Of a stretch of 49,322 nt of DNA, positions 47,808 through 49,322 are shown in pieces (position 1 is the stretch's first letter; every line of letters starts with the position of its first letter). Made by a program: the position numbers and the translations under genes. Source of the stretch: a virus; IMG/VR virus record IMGVR_UViG_3300031456_000004, positions 1 through 49,322 of that record; one strand, 5' to 3'. The notes beneath the pieces are model-generated. The model saw only the letters and a program-made list of their open reading frames with translations, had not been told where the DNA came from and did no database searches.

Positions 47808-48400
47808 GCCATGCGGATGAAAAGGATGTCGTTGTACGCGGGGTTCTTCCGGCCCGTAAGGACCTCGGCGCCGACCGAGCGCCCGTTCATGATGGTCAGG
47901 TCCGCAAGGAGCGCACGGAACGCACCTTGGGTTTGCGCACGGTCGCAGCCGACCGCTACCAGGAAGTTCGCCACATCGTCCGCACGGTACCGTGCTGCTT
48001 CGCCTACGCCAGTGAGCGGGAAGAGGTGCGAGCGGACGCCCGTGACACCGTTGGTGGACTCGATGACCTCGAAGTCGACCGCGATGGCGGGGCCGATCTT
48101 GTAGCCGTTGAAGGACGTCACATTGACGATGCGGAGCTTGTACTGACCGAGTGGTCCGGTCTTGAGCTTCGCCGTGTTGGCACCGGGATTGACCGGTTCA
48201 CCGCCGATGAGGCCGATGACGGCTTCGGCTGCGTGCGGATTGAAGGCGCGGGATTGTGCGGGGGCGGCGGGAGCCGGAGCGTAGGCCGGGGCTGCGACGG
48301 GCGGGGGCGCGTACTGCGGGACCGGAAAGCCCGGAAGGTTTGCGTTAGGGCTTGCGGCGAGCGGAGCAGGTGCGGCGGGAGCGGTGTTGAAAAAACTCAT
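47804..48400 (-). CDS. Probable ssDNA-binding/OB-type protein (198 aa)
   Basis: A disordered Pro/Ala-rich N-terminal third (about residues 5-60) is followed by a compact beta domain (YKLRIVNVTSFNGYKIGPAI, VDFEVIEST). The position at the end of a nuclease-helicase operon and the beta pattern suggest an OB-fold single-strand binding or annealing protein, unusual in carrying its flexible tail at the N-terminus. ATG 48400 overlaps the lipoprotein stop. Assignment is tentative. Confidence 0.5.
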   Translation of the reverse strand: MSFFNTAPAAPAPLAASPNANLPGFPVPQYAPPPVAAPAYAPAPAAPAQSRAFNPHAAEAVIGLIGGEPVNPGANTAKLKTGPLGQYKLRIVNVTSFNGYKIGPAIAVDFEVIESTNGVTGVRSHLFPLTGVGEAARYRADDVANFLVAVGCDRAQTQGAFRALLADLTIMNGRSVGAEVLTGRKNPAYNDILFIRMA

Positions 48401-48543
48401 GGTTTGGTATCCTCGAATGTTGGAAAGTAAACGTGTGGTGTACCGTGTACGTGTTTCGTATACGTGACTGCGATTGGCGGGTCGGGCAGAGCGCCGCGAC
48501 ACCCACAAGAAAGCAACGCAAGAACGATGGCGAAGAGCCTCAT
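48397..48543 (-). CDS. Small lipoprotein (48 aa)
   Basis: MRLFAIVLALLSCGCRG: a signal peptide with lipobox LLSC (Cys near 13) and a short mature part with no motif. The ATG overlaps the helicase TGA (ATGA) and its TGA overlaps the next gene. A lipoprotein within a replication operon is unexpected. Confidence 0.6.
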   Translation of the reverse strand: MRLFAIVLALLSCGCRGALPDPPIAVTYTKHVHGTPHVYFPTFEDTKP

Positions 48544-49322
48544 CGCCTCCAACGATAGCCTGGCATGCTTCGGATGTCAATCTCCGTTGGAAAGTCTTTC
48601 GAACAGAGCGCGATCTTCGGCTCTTGCTTCAGCATGTCAAACACCGCGCCACCGGTGGCCAGAGAGTTCATGAGACCGTCGAAGTGTTCAATGCACCCTA
48701 TCATGATGTCGACGTACACCTCGTCCTCGCGCTGGCCCGGGCGGTGCGTGCGGCCGATGAGTTGCTCGAAGGGCAGCGCGGTCGAGGGGCATGCCGTGAT
48801 GAGGTTGCGGTTCCAGCCGTACTGTAGGTTGAAACCAGTGGAGCACGCGGCGATCGAGCAGATGATGGGCTGGCGCGGGAGCTTGGGGTTGTCGCGGTAC
48901 GCCCCCGCCAGAGCGTCCAGGGACTTGCCGTCCGCCGTGAGGCCTTGCGGTCCGAAGTACGGCACACCCGTGCGCCTGGCAAGCTCATTGCCGAAGAAGA
49001 CGTGCTCGACCCAAACGATGCCTTTGTGCTTGATCATCCAGTTGGCGCAGGCGTTGAGCGCGGAGTCGTCGTGCCATTCGTAGACGCTGTTCGGGACGAA
49101 CGTAGGGCCGATGCGGCGCCACGTGGCGAGGGCTTCCCCGGTGTCGGGCACGCGGCCCGAGTCGATGGCCTCTGCGACGGTGCCCTCGGTGTCGACGCCC
49201 GGGATGTGGTAGTTCTTGAGCACGTAGCGGACGGTCCCGTGCCAGGCCTTGCGGGCGTTGCGCCACTCTTCTGGCGCGGGGGGATCCCAACGGTAGTGCA
49301 GACCGAGTGCGAGCTCGCGCGC
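48540..49322 (-). CDS. SNF2-type helicase, C-terminal part (continues from base 1)
   Basis: The C-terminal RecA-like lobe of the helicase. CSIAACSTGFNLQYG (motif V) and QLIGRTHRPGQREDEV (motif VI, arginine finger) are clear. Bases 48902-49322 duplicate 1-421, so this piece and the one at 1-1387 are one gene of 582 aa once the ends are joined. The stop overlaps the lipoprotein start by ATGA. Confidence 0.85.
   Translation of the reverse strand, partial: ARELALGLHYRWDPPAPEEWRNARKAWHGTVRYVLKNYHIPGVDTEGTVAEAIDSGRVPDTGEALATWRRIGPTFVPNSVYEWHDDSALNACANWMIKHKGIVWVEHVFFGNELARRTGVPYFGPQGLTADGKSLDALAGAYRDNPKLPRQPIICSIAACSTGFNLQYGWNRNLITACPSTALPFEQLIGRTHRPGQREDEVYVDIMIGCIEHFDGLMNSLATGGAVFDMLKQEPKIALCSKDFPTEIDIRSMPGYRWRR
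48902..49322. repeat. Terminal overlap, right copy (imperfect)
   Basis: Matches bases 1-421 with about 17 mismatches, concentrated at 49131-49136 and 49281-49302 in this copy. The protein changes are few (for example Val to Ile and Asp-Arg to Gly-Glu), so both versions look functional. Confidence 0.85.

Noticed and set aside
1-49322. CRISPR array, integrase, repressor or insertion sequence
   Set aside because: No regularly spaced repeats, recombinase motifs or transposase frames were seen on either strand.

Overview
This window looks like a complete genome of a virulent, contractile-tailed (myovirus) Caudoviricetes phage of a GC-rich bacterium, assembled from a circular or circularly permuted molecule. 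The first 421 bases match the last 421 bases at about 96% identity. Joining the ends at that overlap restores one uninterrupted helicase gene, so the unit genome is about 48.9 kb. I see no integrase, repressor, CRISPR array or insertion sequence. Five short proteins carry likely lipoprotein or secretion signals. The structural set is sheath DUF3383, tube DUF3277, baseplate J, DUF2612, capsid DUF2184, DUF4054, DUF2213 and a DUF1073 portal; this resembles the Bcep781-like group of myoviruses.

Layout. (1) 3456 leftward through the contig ends to 47804: an early replication operon with a RecB/Cas4-like nuclease, small proteins, SNF2-type helicase, lipoprotein and an OB/SSB-like protein, driven by a sigma70-type promoter at 3533-3561. 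(2) 3639-5840 rightward: primase-polymerase fused to a VirE-type helicase, from a divergent promoter. (3) 5894-6192: gene-free, AT-rich, full of GTTAC/GTAAC repeats, the best origin candidate. (4) 6228-26206 rightward: head, neck, tail fibre, lysis, sheath/tube, tape measure and baseplate genes, with leftward islands at 8940-9128 and 14074-15676. (5) 27749-26203 leftward: small terminase and a RuvC-like nuclease. (6) 27787-31344 rightward: portal and a head-morphogenesis protein fused to a metalloprotease domain. (7) 31341-47508 leftward: long chains of stop/start-overlapping genes with Dam methylase, large terminase, a sigma factor, phosphatases, a dATP/dGTP diphosphohydrolase, a DNA polymerase split into two genes, and many small proteins. 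(8) 47509-47803: a promoter, a tRNA-like RNA and an intrinsic terminator.

The most interesting system is transcriptional. Nine genes, almost all late structural or lysis genes, are preceded by the identical 11-mer TGCTACATCCC exactly four bases before an ATG or GTG start, with no Shine-Dalgarno sequence and no shared -35 element. The phage encodes a sigma70-like protein (37185-37979) with clear regions 2 and 3 but a degenerate region 4. I infer a phage-specific, -35-independent promoter class making leaderless late mRNAs. A second class, TTGACA-N16-TAnnnT-N6/7-ATG, drives early genes and small leftward islands and also appears leaderless. One late motif lies inside the DUF2213 gene in frame and would make a separate scaffold-like protein.
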